From contig CM051034.1 of the NCBI GenBank assembly GCA_027627225.1, forward strand, positions 7,726,058-7,790,057: a DNA stretch of 64,000 nucleotides. The letters run 5' to 3'. Below, piece by piece: positions 19,636 to 31,775 of this stretch. The position numbers were made by a program, and so were the translations under genes. This DNA is from Congeria kusceri (taxonomy: Eukaryota; Mollusca; Bivalvia; Myida; Dreissenidae). The notes under the pieces are model-generated. The model made no database searches and was not told the DNA's origin. It worked only from the letters and a program-made list of their open reading frames with translations. Position 1 is the first letter of the stretch. Each line of letters opens with the position of its first letter.

Positions 19636-20160
19636 TATTCTAGCGAGTACAACCCCAGCAGGAGAATCATTCTAAACATAGCGCGTGGTAAAGGTGTGTT
19701 AATACACACGCATCAAATAGCGTCTGGAGAATCCTAAACCCGAGAATTGCAATAAATGGGGCTCATTCATTCCCGCTATTATTTTCTGACAATGTTAATT
19801 TGTTAAATTTGCCTGACAAATTCATGTATCAATTACGTTTACTAAATTACTAGTATTCAGCTTATGCATGTATCACTGGTGAAAACATGGGGCGATATAT
19901 GACCGGTTTATTCACGGTACAGATATAAATAATTATTGAGTTTATCTCAAATTAATTTGGGGGGCCGATACGTTTTCTTATAGTCTCCGAAATATCTAGT
20001 GTCCGAGAATTCTCCTCAGTAGGGAACGAAAAATATGGGGTCCGTGAAGTCACAGCTTGGTCCTCATGTATTATATTTAGGGCAAAAAAAAGACATCTCA
20101 ATATTAATTTCTACGCCGATTGTCTTTTTTAAAGACATTTCTTGTTCCTTATCTTTGAAG

Positions 20161-20363
20161 CGTGTCATGGGAAACCCGAGCTTAATGCATGTGCGTAAAG
20201 TGTCGTCCCGGATTAGCCCGTGCAGTCCACACGGATTTATGTTTAGAAGGGTCTTCCTTGAAACAGAAAATACCATAAAAGCGGAAAGTGTCGTCCAGGA
20301 TTAACCTGTGCGGACTGGACGAAACTACAATTACGCACATGCATTAAGCCCGGCACGCCTCAT
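20161..20363. mobile_element. Foldback MITE-like element, copy 2
   Basis: Begins GTCATGGGAAACCCGAGC and ends TTAAGCCCGGCACGCCTCAT. Inner arms carry AAAGTGTCGTCCCGGATTAG and AGTGTCGTCCAGGATTAACC. The middle has ATTTATGTTTAGAAGGGTC and AAACAGAAAATACCATAAAA, as in the copies at 30724 and 49371. Confidence 0.8.
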
Positions 20364-21610
20364 TTGTTTTTTTAGACTGTTTGAGAGGGGAATTTCCGAA
20401 ACAGGTGTCGCGGAAAACTGCTTCTTTCCTTTGCAGGCTAGGAGTCGGCAATTCCAAACCTGAAAGGGTTCTTATTTAAAACAGCAAACGTTTCTTACCT
20501 TTTAATCATTTAAGATAATGTACATCATGTATATTAAATGTGTATATCATGTGAATTATTACAATTACTAAATTTCTAAAAAAGTCAATTAATTATAAGT
20601 GTTACGTCAAATTAATGACACCCCTATTTTCGTAATTTACTTGAATGTAACCGAAATACTCCCCTGGGTGTCCTGAATTAAGTCCACCAAATTAAATGCG
20701 CTACATCGGTTATTTTCGGCTCGTTGTGAACGTGTTATTTCTTGTTACCGATTCTTATTCTGAATATTTTGACAAGAAATTACTGCGATGTATAAATTTT
20801 AAACTGTAGTATGGAAAATCGAGAACACGCATCGTATGACCTACTTTTGACTCAGTAGGCTACGAATCACTAACAATCGATGCTCCTAACTACCACGCTT
20901 GATCGGTTATTCTTCCGCATGGCTCTGTGCAGATTGACCTGTTAACTGGCAGGTGTATATCCGTTTGGATTAGATAATTAGCTTAAAAACATTTGTTTGT
21001 TACTTACAAATAAATTTTTATTATGATATCGTATACTATTGAAGAAACAATATTGTCGAGTTAAAGGTGGGAAATTGAACTTTATAAAACTAATGTTTCC
21101 TTTTTAGCAAAAATGCACTCATAATTCACATGCTTCTAGGTTCTTTTGTCGCCAACAGTCTTTCTTCGCTGTCAGCGTTTTGACTTTCCATTAGTGCAGA
21201 TGCTTGATTTATGGTCATTAAGGGGAAAATCTGTGAAAAGTCCCTTTTATCGTTGATTAAATAGCTGATATCAATGTGCTCAATGCGCATTTCGTATGTA
21301 CATGTATTTTGTGCGTTGTCCACCGACATCAGTTGATCAGTGTGTACTGGTAGATGTGTTGAATTCTGATCGTCGATATTATACATCCAATCTCTACCAA
21401 ACCACAGGGGGGAGGGGGGGTGGGGGGGGGGGGGGGGGGGGCGGGGGAGATCGTGAAGTTAACTCTGGCTACCTTTAAGTGAGGCAAAAACCAGTTGGTG
21501 CTAAAAATGGCCGGTTTTGAACAAATTCTGGATGCTTTTCTATGGTTCGTACAGCTTTTTTCCGCTTTTCATCCCAAGAATATGCTCATGTTGTGACCCA
21601 ATAGTTCATT
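20364..21610. other. Gene-free stretch
   Basis: AT-rich, no gene recognised. It includes a G-rich run (about 21411-21442) that makes a poly-Gly open frame without biological support. Confidence 0.45.
21411..21442 (+). repeat. Poly-G tract
   Basis: Nearly pure G run with single T, A and C interruptions. Prone to G-quadruplex formation and to sequencing error. Confidence 0.85.
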
Positions 21611-23686
21611 TAATCACGTATTTTATTTTAATACTATAACTGTTCATATAAAAAAGTTATTGAAGGTACAGTGTGTGCAGGTGTGTTGTTGACTTGTTGA
21701 TCTCACAACATTTTTTCGCATTTTCAATAGTTTGAAGACAATTTCAAACCATTTTATGACTATCGATATGCAATTTAGCCTTACTCTTAAACAATAGCCA
21801 AGTTTGACACTTCTAGAGCAAATATTCATACTTTCAGGCTGCAGAAACGAACTTTAAACTCAAACATATTTTTGGTGACGACTTTAAGTACAAGATAACA
21901 ACTGGTAATCAGGCATTAACGTTTGCAAAACAAAGAACTTTATTTGCAGATATGCAGCTCAATCAGTTCGTCCATCCATCCATATATCTGCATTATCAAT
22001 ATAAAATATAACAATCGTTTTGTATATACGTTGTTGAAACCATTACACGTAAACGTTTGAGCATTAAATAATTACCAAATTGAATTAATATGAGCAAAAC
22101 TAATATGAGAAATAACTAATATAATAATGTAATGAATTATCAAAAGTAATCACACTATCGTTGTGCAGCTGTTTTAATGATAGCGTGGGGGTGCTTATGA
22201 GGTAATTAAATATTACTAATCCATTTGAATGATTTGCATATAAATTATTAAATTTTAATGTTATTTCACGTTTTCAGCGAACGAGTCTCCTATGGCAATG
22301 ATCAGATGACCACTTTCTGTCCATTCACGGTTGACCCAGGAAACTGTTCACTAGCAGTAGCAGTCAAACAATATTAGTTAAAGTGGAACTAATTTAAGAA
22401 TGTGCTGCTGGTGTTTATAATGTATCCTTGCATCAGTTTATGGAATTAATAAATATGTACAATATTCACTATTCAGTATTGAAGTAGTATCATAATATGT
22501 GTTTATTGTAGCATTCATTTATATGTATTATATTGTTTGAATACATGGTAAAATATGAATGCATGATTAAATTAAATAAGGTTAATTCAAAGTCTTCAGT
22601 TGTCATTTGCGATACTCTTATAATTTGTCCTTTTGGCGCCTGCCCCATTTACTAGCATATAAGACAAGAGCTGTCTCATTAAAGCACGCGTGACTATTCA
22701 ACCGCTTTGTCAGGGTTATTGGCCTTGATCACTACAAAAAGGGGCATAATTCTGCAAAAATGCTGGTCACAGTTATGTACCTTGGCCATCGACCTTATAT
22801 AATGACATTGAAGACATGCGTTTAGTTTTCATTGAATAATAATTAATGGGATCAGTTGTGATCAAGAACAATGATTAACAATGTGCTAAATTAAATGCCA
22901 ATAGAGCTGGGATGGCTAACCCGCTATTGGGTCTACTTAATTAAATAATTTAGCATTCTTTATCATCAGTCAGGAAATGCATAACTATAATTTACCGACC
23001 GAAAGGGCTATAGTGATTGCTCTGTATGTAGTCTCTTAGCATTATACCTAATATGAAAAAAATCACTTCCAGATATTAAAGCAAGTTTATTGATCAATAT
23101 AAAGCACAAGTGTTACAACCCAATTCATATAAAACAGCCTCTTTTCCAAGGCAGGATGATGGTGCTTGTAGTGTCATAAAACTGGATAACTCTGACAAAG
23201 AAAGGAACCATATATAATTATATTTTAAATACATGTATACGATTCAATTAATTAATTGGTTTGATCTACATTGTATTATATGGCTGGTATACCCATACCA
23301 AAAGATCTGAGGTTTTAACATTATTAACCAATAATAAAAACAATTGTATAGTGTATATACATTGTACTTGTTAAGGTAATGTCTGATTATCACTTGTTAT
23401 TTTGTATTTAAAGTCGTCACAAGAATTAATATTGTTGAGCTTAAAGTAGGTTTTTGCAGCCTTAAAGTATGAATATTTGCTCTAGAAGTGTCAAACTTGG
23501 CTATTGTTTAAGAGTAAGGCTAAACTGCATATCGATAGTCATAAAATGGTATGAAAATTGTCTTTAAACTATTTAAATGCGAAAAAATGTTGTGAGATCT
23601 ACAAGTGAACAACACACCAGCACACACTACCTTCAATAAGTTTTTTATATGAAAAGTTATAGTCTTGAAATAAAACACGTGATTAC
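21611..23686. mobile_element. ~2.1-kb element with ~300-bp terminal inverted repeats
   Basis: Left arm 21611 to about 21910 pairs with right arm about 23390 to 23686. Matched segments include TAATCACGT/ACGTGATTA at the ends, CTATCGATATGCAATTTAGC with GCTAAACTGCATATCGATAG, AACAATAGCCAAGTTTGACA with TGTCAAACTTGGCTATTGTT, and GACGACTTTAAGTACAAGAT with ATTTAAAGTCGTCAC. No transposase frame inside, so it is non-autonomous. The interior carries a degraded long repeat (about 22670-23060, AAAAAGGGGCATAATTCTGC). Confidence 0.8.
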
Positions 23687-24840
23687 ATGGAATATATTTT
23701 TCTTTGAAATTTGTTATAGTTAAGCACAGTTTCTTTGTTGGGAGGCGTTTAAACATTACACATGCAGTCCAATATACTTCAACTGTGTGTGGTGAATATG
23801 CGGCGAAGAAAAAAAGTTAAAATATTTTTTTTTATTTTACCTCCCCTCCTAGATTTTTTTGAGATTTAAGCGGAAACCAACCATTAATTGTGTTGTTGCC
23901 TAATGCATTAATTCGTTTGTACCAATGTTTAATGTGTGAATTTCACTCGTATCCATTGAAGGCACCGTATTTAATTCATGTTTACAGATGCGGATGCGGA
24001 CATGTGGATAAAAGCGACCTAAGGGTTGAACGCATGTTCAAAGGCACGAGTACGACCGTGACACGAGTACGACCGTGACTAGCCATCATTAAAGCTCATT
24101 AAAGATGTAACAATAATACTTAAATGAAGCACAGGCTAAAACACACATCATTAAGGAGACAATTACGAAGCAATTTTATTGTTTATATTTGTATCGATAC
24201 TTCATTTGACTGCTACTGTATCATAATGTAGATTGCTTTAAATTCGCGAGGGCAAATTTTCTCTCAAAATGGTCCTTTTTTGTTATGGCTGAACGTGAAA
24301 AACGACAACGTACAGTAACAATTGGCTGTTTTTACTGGCTGACTTCCATATGTTATTACGAGGTAAAAGTAGCATAATTTCGAATTTTTTATCATTCTGA
24401 CACTCACATTTATTCACGCTTGTTTTGTATTTGTGAGGAAATAAATCGCGAATATTAGCGAAAATAAAACCCACGCGAATAAAAGCAGTTCTACAGGACT
24501 GTGTAAATTAATTACAATATGCTTCTAAGTGCAATACATTCAATAACAATAAACAGATACAATTAGTAATGTATTACGCTGAATACCTCTATGTATACAC
24601 AACTACTTTTTGCATTAATGGGTCGTAATAAGCTCATGTTCTATATATTTTAGAGAAATAAAAATATGTTTCCATAAGTTAAAAACCGATCACAATTGTC
24701 TAAAAAAAATTAAATGGTGAATTCCAGATGTATTTAATCTAATATGATTGTTTTCTTATTTCATTCATGTTTCTTCTGTCAGTAGTAGAATCATTTTTGT
24801 ATTGTTTAGCTTACTGTCAGGTGATTCAAGTTTCCTGTCC
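23687..24840. other. Gene-free stretch
   Basis: No gene or clear element. A short direct repeat ACACGAGTACGACCGTGAC is present at about 24043-24079. Confidence 0.4.
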
Positions 24841-24849
24841 ATAAGATAG

Positions 24850-25727
24850 AAAACGAAAGGGCTTTGATGACCCAAAGCGCTCATCTACTGGCAATGACAG
24901 AGACCAGCTGAATGTCACCTACAAAATGACCCAAATCAGACAACCCGATGTGGCAATCGACAGGTGCAATACAGATGCCTTTCCGGCCTTCTTCTGTAGC
25001 TAACCTGGCAATCTACAGGCGATATACAGTCTCATGCCTGTCCTGACTACTTCTGTTATTTACCTGGCAATTAAAAGGCGCAATACAGATGCATGTACGG
25101 TCGTTATTTTATTCCCTAATCAGGGCAATCCTTGGTTTATGAGATCTAATGGACATTCACAAGCTAAGATAAGATATTTTCTGTTGGACACGGATGCCCC
25201 CACATTCCGCTGGTTGTCACAAAACTCTGCTGATGTCGGAAAAAACTGCACCAAAATACCCAGGTGCACAAGTTTACATGCTGATGAATATGTTTTTAAA
25301 GTTTAATCAGTCTAGCAATTATACTTTTGAGTTACACGCGACACCAATCCAAAAATGTCATTTTTTGCTAAAGAAATGGCCATAACTCCGCTGATGTCAG
25401 AAAAAAACAGCACCAAAATATCCAGATGCACATGTTCACATGCTGATTAATATGTTCATAAAGTTTCATCACTCTAACAGCAATACTTTTTGAGTTACGT
25501 GCGACACAAGTACAAAAATGTCATATTTTAGCTAAAAAAGGGCCATAACTCCGCTGTCGGAATAAACTGCACCAAAATATCCAGGTGCACAAGCCCCGAT
25601 GCCGAGGAATATGCTTATAAAGTTTCATCATTCTAGCAGTTACACTTTAAGAGTTAAAAATCACATGGAAGTATGGGACGGACGGACAAGGGCAAATCTA
25701 TATGCCCCCCCTCTTAAGTGGGGGCAT
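24850..25727 (-). mobile_element. Long interspersed repeat, ~130-bp units, ends in CCCCCTCTTAAGTGGGGG
   Basis: Three ~60-bp units with CCTGGCAATCTACAGGCG-type sequence (about 24955-25085). Then three ~130-bp units with ACTCCGCTGATGTCxGAA, AACTGCACCAAAATATCCAG and GAATATGxTTATAAAGTTTC. The 3' end is an inverted CCCCCCTCTTAAGTGGGGG. No ORF. Confidence 0.55.
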
Positions 25728-27455
25728 AAAAATGAAGTTTCTATGTCACACAGTCAATTTTTTGACAAATTTTCTCATACAGAAAGGGAAATAACTCTAG
25801 TGTTCCTGGTTTTATCTGGCCCATCATTGCACCCTGATGAGATCTTATGGTCATACACAAACTGTGCAAGTTCAGTCAACGTTAATTCTGTATGGAGACT
25901 GAAAGCCAATCATTGACAGATTATGGATTTTTTTTCACAAACAAGGGGCCGTTACTCTGGTCTTTCTAGTCTGATCTGTTCCATATCATGAATTGACTTA
26001 GACTTTATGGTCAAACACAAACAGTGCACATTTGGTAAAGATTAGGCAATAACTTAGGTCTCTATACTCCACATTGTCCATTTGTTTCTCACAATGGGCA
26101 ATAACCCTACAGAGCTTGCTAAATTTTACTTTAAAGAAATAACTCATGGAAACTCACATTTACAGCAGAAATGTATTACAGTAACTAGAATATTTTTTTT
26201 GATTATTACCTAACGAAAGCGATACAGACATTTTACAATGTAACTGTCTTAGTTGATGATTATCCATAAACAGCACGCTATTTATAATATACCATTGTGT
26301 CAGAAATTGTATTGCTCTGCTTTGTATAGATGGTGATTTTCTTTCTAAATTATGTTATAAATTTTGGTGTTTGTACCCCAATCTAGGCCATTTTTTAACT
26401 ATTGAGATGAACTAGATACAATTTGTATTGTAATTATTTTACAATCTCATTTTCTAACAAGCAGATCTTCTCCATTGACCTCTAAGTGTGACCTTGACCT
26501 TTGAGCTAGGGACACAGGTCTTGCATGCTACACGACGTCTTCACATGGTGAACATATGTGGCAAGTTATTTGTAAATTGCCTCATATATGATGAAGTTGC
26601 AGGCTGGACAAGCTGTATTATGCCCATATTTGACCTTTGATCTCTAAGTGTGACCTTGACTTTTGAGCTAGGAAAACAGTTCTTGAGCGCGACATGCTGT
26701 CTCCACATGGTGAACATTTGTGGCAAGTTATTTTAAAATTGTCTGATGAATGATGAAGTTGCAGGCTGGACAAGCTGTATTATGCCCATATTTGACCTTT
26801 GACCTCTAAGTGTGACCTTGACCTTTGAGCTAGGGAGACAGGTCTTGCGCGCGACATGCCGTCTCCACATTGAGAACATTTGTGGCAAGTTATTTGAAAA
26901 TTGCCTAATGAATGATGAAGTTACAGTCCAGACAAGCTGTATTATGCCCATATTGGAGCTCTGACCTCTAAGTGTGACCTTGACCTTTGAGCTAAGAACA
27001 CGACACGCCGTCTCCACTTGGTGAACATTTAGTGGCAAGTTATTTGAAAATTGCCTGATGAATGATGAGTTACAGTCCAGACAAGATCGGACGCACGCAC
27101 GCACGCACATGCACCGAACTGCCATTTTGACAACTAAGTCAAGCTGACCGCATGCTGGCTAGACTAAAATGAAGTCTGTATGTTGCATAAAGTCCATTTT
27201 GCAGATTTTCTCATGAAAAAGGAGCAATAACTCTGGTGTTCCTGGTCCGATTTGGCCCATTATAAAACCTATTCAACACTGTATGGTAATACACAAACTG
27301 TGCAAGTTTGGTAGATTGAATGAAAGTGAAGTCTGTATCGTGTCCACGCGCCCAATTGTCGACGCATTACGGACCACGAACGCTTGACGACGGACGCCGC
27401 AGGGCAGTCCATTGATACCAATAGCTCACCGAGCACTTTATGCTCAGATGAGCTA
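25728..27455 (-). mobile_element. Long interspersed repeat with ~170-bp units
   Basis: Units at 26460-27080 share TGACCTCTAAGTGTGACCTT, GACCTTTGAGCTAGG, GACATGCCGTCTCCACATGG, GTGGCAAGTTATTTGAAAAT and CTGGACAAGCTGTATTATGC. A (GCAC)n run lies at 27093-27110. It terminates at AATAGCTCACCGAGCAC, TTTATGCTCAGATGAGCT. Open frames across it reflect the repeats and are not genes. Confidence 0.6.
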
Positions 27456-27770
27456 AAAAGGAATGAAGAACTTGAAGAAAAAGAACTGCAGCTTTACAAT
27501 TTAATGTTCAGTTATGCAGTATTTTTATAAATGGTATTTATCCTCATAGCACTAAGCATAAATAACTAGACAAATTATAATCAAATTATTATCAGTGAAA
27601 CATACAGCCAAGTATATCAAGATATATAAATCAATCTGTCTAAATGAGTGCAGTCTGTCCAGATTAATTAAAAGTTCTTTGAAGGGACCTACTGGACAAA
27701 TAATTTGTGTAATAATTTGCAATCAATTTCAAACAATTGACATATTGAACACAACTTTATAATATATTAG

Positions 27771-27911
27771 AGGTCTGTCGTGGGAAAACTGGGCTTAATG
27801 CATGTGCACAAAAGTGTCGTTCCAGGTCAGCCTGTACAGTACGCACAGGCTAATCTTCGATGACACTTTACGCACTTGCATTAAGTCCGGATTTCCCACG
27901 ACACGCCTCAT
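27771..27911. mobile_element. Foldback MITE-like element, copy 3 (compact palindrome)
   Basis: GTCGTGGGAAAACTGGGC and TTAATGCATGTGCAC pair with CACTTGCATTAAGTCCGG and ATTTCCCACGACACGCCTCA. Inner CAGCCTGTACAGTACGCACA, then GGCTAATC, forms the apex. Confidence 0.85.
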
Positions 27912-29690
27912 TACACATATTATGTTATTAACACATATAAAAATAACATTGAATCCTAAACTGTTATAGTATTGTACTGAAATACTAAATTTATAGAGTT
28001 AAGTTTATATATTTTATATTTTGGCTTCAATGTAACAATATAACCGTCAAAAATGAAATATTTTATCATGATGGTTTAAATTTTTTATTTTAAAACCATA
28101 AATTCTATTGCAAACAAGAATAATTTAAAATTCCGTAGTTACACATGTTTTACAGTATCTTAAAATAAATAAAATCACTAATAATACAACAAACTAAATA
28201 AAGTGTTCAAAAAAATACTTTCACAAATATTGCTATTGATCCAGATATGTTTCACAGCAATATGAAGCCTTTAATATTTTAAGTGAAATTGTTTTACTGT
28301 TAATGTGTTAGTAAGGCCAGACTTTTAGAAATGAATCACACACTTTGTTTTCGCAATTAGCCAAAACTGTAGAACACATATCAAAATACATTGAAACTTA
28401 ACAACAGACAATAGTTAAAGTCTTAGGCCTATTGCTCTGTGCATACTGGTCATTTTACCATTCATACATACACATGTAGTACATTCATTATTTAACCTAT
28501 ACACACACAATACAACAACTTATTGATATATAATTAACATGTTAAGCATAATGACTGAAAGACATAAAATATTGATAATATATTTTGAAGTAAAATCTGT
28601 TTACGTAAATTTGACATATATGTATTAACTCATCAAGGCTGCAGGTGACTGTTCAGTCACTTTGCACTTCAATGATTGAATGAACATTCACTGGCTACAT
28701 GACAATAACTTAAACAACGACTGTTTAATTAATGAGAATTAAAAAGGTATAGGTAAAGTGTGTATGTACAACCTTTCATATTAATTATTTTCAAAATAAG
28801 CAGATGAAAACGGCAATAAAAATTGAATTTAAACAGAAAAAAAAAAAAAAATGACGAAGGTAACACTTCAATAGGAAAGAAATCAATAAGAACTAGTGTC
28901 GACTTTTGCATCGTTTATTGGTGTTGTGTAACCTAAACCAACTGTCAAGTCAACATAAACATGTAATTGAGTTTCTGCTTGTACCGATGAAAACTATTTG
29001 GTGATTAAAAACTAGCTTATTGTGCATTTAAAAGCAATGTTTGTTCTTAACTTTTAGTCCATTTTACATAGAAATATAATTGTTCTTTAACTTTATTTTG
29101 TCAATTGTATTTATGCCACTATATCTGTTGCAAGACCGTACATACACACTTTAAAGAGGCATATGGAAGGTAGGCAGACTATTGCATTTGCTAAAACAAC
29201 ACCCACTGACCGACTACTAATTTGAAGCAATTCTTAACACTCTTCATTAAATAATTGTTTTAAAAGTTGCTATAAAAGTCATACAAGCTGTCCAAGAACA
29301 GATGAAACAGAATGGCATAAGGATTTTCGTTAGTTAGCTGTAGGAATTTGTGGTTGTGAATTTGGCTTTCATAGGTGTCTTTCATACAAAATGGGTTTTC
29401 CTTTAGTTACCAACCTTTCCAACTACAAATAATTTACAGAGTATACATGATTAACACTCAAAGACAGGTGCCAATAATTAATTATAAATATCTGTATATT
29501 TTTGTGACATACTGTCTTTAAGGAAAACGAACACAATCTTCAGGACTGTTTCAATGAACTTTGAAGCACCAACAGAGTCTTGCATATTATGTAGAAAACA
29601 TTTGCTGTAAACTAACAAGACCCAATTCTTGTATGATGCTATGAGGTTATTTTTAATTTTATTTACACTGACACGTTTTGTGAATAATTT
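27912..29690. other. Gene-free AT-rich stretch
   Basis: No gene, RNA or transposon recognised. Only short homopolymer runs such as poly-A near 28839. Confidence 0.45.
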
Positions 29691-29699
29691 TGGGCCAGG

Positions 29700-29940
29700 T
29701 GTGAGGTTCGTGCGCACATAAACCGGTTTTAACCCCCGATGCTTTGCATTGACCGTTCCAAGACGGTGACCCCAGTTTTATTCATGTGTGTTTTGTGTTT
29801 GTTATGTGTTTTTGTGATGTCCTGTGTATCGTTTTTGGCAATTGGTCACTTGCCATAAATAAAAGACCTCGGGGTGCTAATAAGAGTTCTCTCCTGCTGT
29901 CGCAACTGGAGTTTCGCTTTGTATATACTTGTATGACTCT
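29700..29940 (+). mobile_element. Possible interspersed retroelement 3' end or LTR fragment
   Basis: Contains CCCCCGATGCTTTGCATTGA, CCGTTCCAAGACGGTGACCC, T/G-rich GTGTTTTGTGTTTGTTATGT, then GGCAATTGGTCACTTGCC, AATAAA and CTCTCCTGCTGTCGCAACTG. The layout resembles a repeat end with a polyadenylation signal. I know no family for certain and no second copy is in the window. Confidence 0.3.
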
Positions 29941-30723
29941 AAAGTATGAACACAATCAATAAAACTGACAAATTATCCAATAACATTAAGCGTTCATCTG
30001 TGTAGTCATAGATTATGTGTATGGTTTGTTGGGTGACAGTCTTCTGTCAATAAATCAGCAGTAGAAAGTCAGTGACTCGCAGACTGCTGTTCTATATGGA
30101 ATGTTATGATTCTCAATATCATAATACAGGAAAATAAATTACGTTTTACAAACATGTGAACCAGTCAACTGGTAAATCATCTAGTGAACTAGGATAATAA
30201 TGTGCAACTAGTAAATCATCAAGTCAACTAGATTATAGCGTGCAACTGGCAAATGGAAGTCATGGTGTTAAACAAAAAGCTATCAACATCGAACACATTG
30301 GGTCATTAAAATACCCAGAATATTGACTATAGATTTGGGCCAATATTAATTTGGGAAAACTGAAGTAAATTTGTTCAAAGCAGATAAATCCTCAAATGTT
30401 TGCTTATTTTCATTTGCAGTTCAATTTACATTGTGAGGTTTTATTTTAATAAGTAAAGAACAATTGCTTCTTAATGTCTCATTTTCTCGACACAAGTCAT
30501 TGATTTTCATATGAAAAAGTTAAACTAAAAGTTTCACTTAATTTAAGAATTTCCTTGGACGCTTCATGATTACTGACCATTGTTGACTGAGAATAACAAG
30601 AGCAACACAGACATTAGAGCAAAACAGACATTAGAGCAACACAGACATTAGGCCAATTACAAAAACAGCACTGCAATCACTTTTGCATGAGTTAAAATTC
30701 ATTATAAATGAATTTCAATTATA

Positions 30724-30989
30724 TGAGGCATGGCCTGGGAAAACCGGGCTTAATGCATGTGGGTAAAGTGTCGTCCCGGATAAGCCTGAGCGGACTTCTC
30801 AGGCTGATCTGAGATGGCACTTTTCGCTTTTATGGTATTTTTTGTTTCAAAAAAGTCTCTTTTAAACATAAATACACTGTAGACGGAAAGTGCCGTCCCT
30901 TATCAGCCTGTGCGGACTGCACAGGCTGATCTGAGACGACACTTTACGCACACGCATTAAGCCCGGGTTTTCCCACGCCATGCCTCATA
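30724..30989. mobile_element. Foldback MITE-like element, copy 4 (full length)
   Basis: Starts ATGAGGCATGGCCTGGGAAA and ends TTTTCCCACGCCATGCCTCAT. Two internal palindromes around GTGTCGTCCCGGATAAGCCT and GCCTGTGCGGACTGCACAGG are separated by a spacer with TCTTTTAAACATAAAT. Confidence 0.88.
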
Positions 30990-31613
30990 TGTATATATAT
31001 GTATGTATGAAATGTACATTTTGAAATCAAGCACAAACAGCCCTATACAATCATGGAAAATAAAGGCAAGCATTGAAAGGATTTAGAAATGATCATGATA
31101 ATATTTTTGTGTCAAAGATACGGTAGAACTACATTGTGCTATTTTTGTGTAAAGTGTTACCGGTCTATAAAAGTTTACGATCTAAGCACATTTTAGTAAA
31201 TTCACTACTACCCTTTTCCAATCTGTAGAACAGAATGTGCGCACATCATCATCTGCTTTGAAATATCACAGAAATGGAAAACCAGTTCTACATTCGCAAA
31301 CTGATGCCATAAACTCCAACACAGCTGTGGCATTTCATCAGAACAGTTTCTCAAAACACTTTCTAGAACTGTTACGAGAGAATAAAACAGTGTTTATATG
31401 CTTAAAACAAACACAAATATATATATATATAATTTGCCACAACATTTTATAATTTGCATTTTTTGCTGAAAACAATCAGCAGCTTGACAACAGAATTTAT
31501 ATTTTGACATGTGACATTTTCTGGTGCATTAACAATGTTCAGGGCATGAGCGTTTCAAGTATCAACCACTAAACCTGCACCTCGAGTCGGGGCTAGTTTC
31601 AGCAGCACCAAGG

Positions 31614-31775
31614 CTAGATCACGGTGCTGTGCCGTGATACTGAGACCGGTTTGTGTCGCAGACTGTTAGGCACGGAGCGGGCATTGGGTCCGTACGTACT
31701 GTCGCCCGTCATCACAATGGCACCATAGAACCTCTCTTGCTCGTCCCGCTGCTTCGCGAAATCATCCTCCAGTCG
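31614..31775 (-). CDS. SLK/STK10-like: SLK/STK10-like terminal exon
   Basis: Acceptor TGCATTTCAG, 53 codons and TAG. RLEDDFAKQRDEQERFYGAI is followed by a Ser/Arg-rich tail ending HSTVI. Vertebrate proteins likewise end shortly after LEE...EQE.FFK. The 3' UTR and poly(A) site were not located with confidence. Confidence 0.9.
   Translation of the reverse strand, partial: RLEDDFAKQRDEQERFYGAIVMTGDSTYGPNARSVPNSLRHKPVSVSRHSTVI

Noticed and set aside
21296..21478. Poly-Gly peptide frame
   Set aside because: Created by a homopolymeric G run without other coding signs.
26541..27125. Minus-strand frames with MGIIQLVQPATSS repeats
   Set aside because: They follow the ~170-bp units of an interspersed repeat; no conserved domain seen.
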